Shown piece by piece: positions 62,485 to 64,000 of a DNA stretch of 64,000 nt. Numbering within the stretch: the stretch's first letter is position 1; every line of letters starts with the position of its first letter. This DNA comes from Alistipes ihumii AP11 (GTDB lineage Bacteria; Bacteroidota; Bacteroidia; Bacteroidales; Rikenellaceae): contig NZ_CP102294.1 of NCBI RefSeq assembly GCF_025144665.1, positions 124,001 to 188,000 of the forward strand, in the 5' to 3' direction. The notes under the pieces are model-generated. The model worked only from the letters and a program-made list of their open reading frames with translations. It did not search any database and was not told where the DNA came from. The translations under genes and the position numbers were made by a program.

Positions 62485-63288
62485 ATGAAAAGACTGATCC
62501 GATTCGTACTGAGGCATGTCCCTCGACGGTATATCCAGCGGGTGGTGCATCTGTGCACGCCGGTGCTGGGTCTTGCCTATGCGGGGCGCGGCGTGGAATG
62601 TCCGGTCTGCGGCGCGCGCTATAGACGCTTTATGCCGTACGGCTATGTGAATCCGCGCGGGAATGCGCTGTGTCCCCGTTGTCTGGCGCTCGAGCGTCAC
62701 CGGCTGATGTGGCTCTATCTGAAGAACGAGACCGCTTTCTTCGAGACGCCGGCCCGTCTGCTGCATGTCGCGCCCGAGCGCTGCTTCCTGAAGCGTTTCG
62801 AGAAGCTGCCGGCGCTCGATTACGTGACGGCCGATCTGGAGTCCCCGCTGGCGAAGGTCAAGATGGACATTCAGCGGATTCCTTTTCCCGACGGCGAGTT
62901 CGACGTGATATTCTGCAACCATATTCTCGAGCATGTCGATGACGACCGCCGCGCGATGCGCGAAATGTACCGCGTGATGCGACCGGGCGGATGGGGCATC
63001 ATGCTCTCGCCGGTCAACACGGAGCGCGAGACGACTTACGAGGACCCGTCGATCACCGACCCCGCGGAGCGGGAGCGGCATTTCGGGCAGAAAGACCATT
63101 TGCGCGATTACGGCCGCGACTACGGCCGGCGTCTCTCCGAGGCCGGCTTCGACGTCGAGGAGATCGACTACGTGCGCAGTCTGTCGCCCGAGGCGGTCAA
63201 GTTGTACGGGTTGCGCAGCGAGATCGTCTATGTCGTCCGCAAGCGTTCCGAACGCGCGGAGTACGCAACAGACCGTCCGCGATCCTAA
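62485..63288 (+). CDS. SAM-dependent methyltransferase with N-terminal zinc-binding segment
   Basis: 267 aa from the ATG at 62485 (MKRLIRFVLRHVPRR), 11 bp after xseB; the frame is open further upstream but overlaps xseB. An N-terminal four-cysteine pattern (Cys39, Cys42, Cys63, Cys66 in CPVCG ... CPRC) probably binds zinc. The class I methyltransferase core follows: LLHVAPERCFLKRF (motif I without the Gly-rich loop), DIQRIPFPDGEFDVIFCNHILEHVDDDRRAMREMYRVMRPGGWGI. Resembles methyltransferases near glycosyltransferase genes in Bacteroidetes, substrate unknown. Last gene of the relA/spoT-xseAB operon. Confidence 0.85.
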   Translation: MKRLIRFVLRHVPRRYIQRVVHLCTPVLGLAYAGRGVECPVCGARYRRFMPYGYVNPRGNALCPRCLALERHRLMWLYLKNETAFFETPARLLHVAPERCFLKRFEKLPALDYVTADLESPLAKVKMDIQRIPFPDGEFDVIFCNHILEHVDDDRRAMREMYRVMRPGGWGIMLSPVNTERETTYEDPSITDPAERERHFGQKDHLRDYGRDYGRRLSEAGFDVEEIDYVRSLSPEAVKLYGLRSEIVYVVRKRSERAEYATDRPRS

Positions 63289-63897
63289 GCACAGGGAAAT
63301 GAAGGATCAGAGGTACGGACGTAAGAAAGATTCTGCAGCTTGTTGCGCCGGCGAATACCGGGTTTTCCGAGTAAGGAGTCTTTTACGACTTGCGGTGCGG
63401 TCTGTTGAAATGGTTCGGTATGAATCCTAAGATATGAAATCGTTCGGAGCTATCGGATCGGCGGTCCCGACCGGATTACGGAATGGTAGCTCGAGGGAAA
63501 TGAGGATGCCCGCCTTGCGGCAGGCGTTACGGGAGGAATCGCTTTCTGCCCGAAAGAGAAACGATCCCGTTTACGACGGTTCCTGCCTGCAAGTTTGGGC
63601 GGAGCGAGCGACCGGCGAGAGCATGGGAACGATTCGTCGAAGTGCATGAAATGTGCGACGAAGTTATCGGATCGGTGAAGTTCGAGATGGTTCGGCTGAA
63701 GAATGACGACGGAAGCGATAACTTGCGATTTTTTGATATGTGTCCGAGGCGGGTTTCCTGTGCCCATGCGACCGGTGTTCGAGCGGAATTATACAGAGGC
63801 GTCCCGGTCGGTGGCATGAAGAACGGTCGAACGCTGAGAAGACAGCGTTCGACCGTTCTTTCCGAAATTGTCCGGATCGCTTGTTCCGGGACGTGAG
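63289..63897. other. Intergenic region, no gene seen
   Basis: About 600 bases between the methyltransferase stop and the convergent gene at the right edge. Contains the 17-bp hairpin at 63819-63860. Other open frames carry no recognisable domain. Confidence 0.45.
63819..63860. terminator. Strong hairpin terminator between convergent genes
   Basis: Perfect 17-bp inverted repeat (63819-63835 with 63844-63860), 8-nt loop; each arm ends in TTCTT in the direction of transcription. Lies 37 bp past the stop of the minus-strand gene at the window edge and downstream of the plus-strand operon. Confidence 0.75.
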
Positions 63898-64000
63898 TTA
63901 TTGGAACGGATAAGCTATTTCGAGCGCTTGCCCGTTCCCCGTGTAGCAGTTTTTCATTTTGATCGTGCACCGGGCCGGGAGTCTCGTCCGGATCGTTTTC
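63898..64000 (-). CDS. C-terminal 33 codons of a minus-strand gene, 5' part outside window
   Basis: On the minus strand a frame open from the window edge reads ...TIKMKNCYTGNGQALEIAYPFQ and ends with TAA at 63900-63898. It is too short to assign a family, but the amino-acid mix is protein-like and a strong hairpin terminator follows 37 bp later, which supports a real gene end. The overlapping open frame at 63527-63970 on the same strand is out of phase and not supported. Confidence 0.55.
   Translation of the reverse strand, partial: KTIRTRLPARCTIKMKNCYTGNGQALEIAYPFQ

Overview
The window looks like a chromosomal segment of a G+C-rich member of the Bacteroidales, most likely a Rikenellaceae/Alistipes-type gut bacterium. 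This is inferred from three things. Many genes are preceded by the Bacteroidetes -7 promoter element (TAnnTTTG, often with a TTG/TTTG box about 20 bp upstream) and few have a strong Shine-Dalgarno. The protein set (PorT-like barrel, DUF4369/TlpA lipoprotein, fused ResB-CcsA, GH2-malectin, futalosine-route menaquinone genes) fits the phylum. Long spurious antisense ORFs are what high G+C DNA produces. There is no rRNA, CRISPR, IS element, prophage or SusCD pair. Most of the window is ordinary core genome.

Layout. 1-2.2 kb: end of a cluster for redox/detoxification (flavin reductase fused to an ABM domain, exported carboxymuconolactone decarboxylase-cupin, exported flavodoxin). 2.6-13.6 kb: POT peptide transporter, then glycan genes (branching enzyme GlgB, GH2-malectin beta-galactosidase-like enzyme), an outer-membrane barrel, a PHP phosphatase and a deacetylase-like lipoprotein. 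13.9-15.75 kb: tRNA-Pro(GGG) followed by an A+T-rich segment with a secreted esterase-TPR protein, the best candidate for recent transfer. 15.8-24.6 kb: membrane pyrophosphatase, TrmH-type methyltransferase, PanB, serine hydrolase with fused cytochrome c biogenesis protein, and a sirtuin without zinc cysteines. 24.9-28.7 kb: type I pullulanase, a beta-phosphoglucomutase relative missing its catalytic aspartates, and a PorT-like barrel.

29.3-38.7 kb: PrmA and XerD (divergent), then a minus-strand run ComEC - THUMP-like methyltransferase - YihY - DUF2520 - KdsC, and YifB. 38.9-46.3 kb: GH78-like hydrolase and the minus-strand run queA-ygiQ-dnaB. 46.4-49.7 kb: secreted metallophosphoesterase, the complete RNase P RNA gene with promoter and closing P1 helix, and a thioredoxin-like lipoprotein. 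49.8-54.2 kb: a tightly overlapping minus-strand operon DUF454-mqnB-mqnD-bioF-bioG-bioC joining menaquinone (futalosine route) and pimeloyl/biotin synthesis. 54.3-63.3 kb: prfA, pyrF, aspA, then relA/spoT-xseA-xseB-methyltransferase. The right edge holds the last codons of a minus-strand gene with its terminator.

The most unusual observations are the beta-PGM-like protein with both Asp8 and the second motif-IV acid replaced, the RelA/SpoT homologue whose hydrolase motif reads HDVVRL rather than HDVVED, the A+T-rich esterase-TPR island beside tRNA-Pro, the exported redox trio at the left edge, and the interlocked mqn/bio operon. I did not find a clearly new multi-gene system; these are candidates for follow-up at the level of single genes or small operons.
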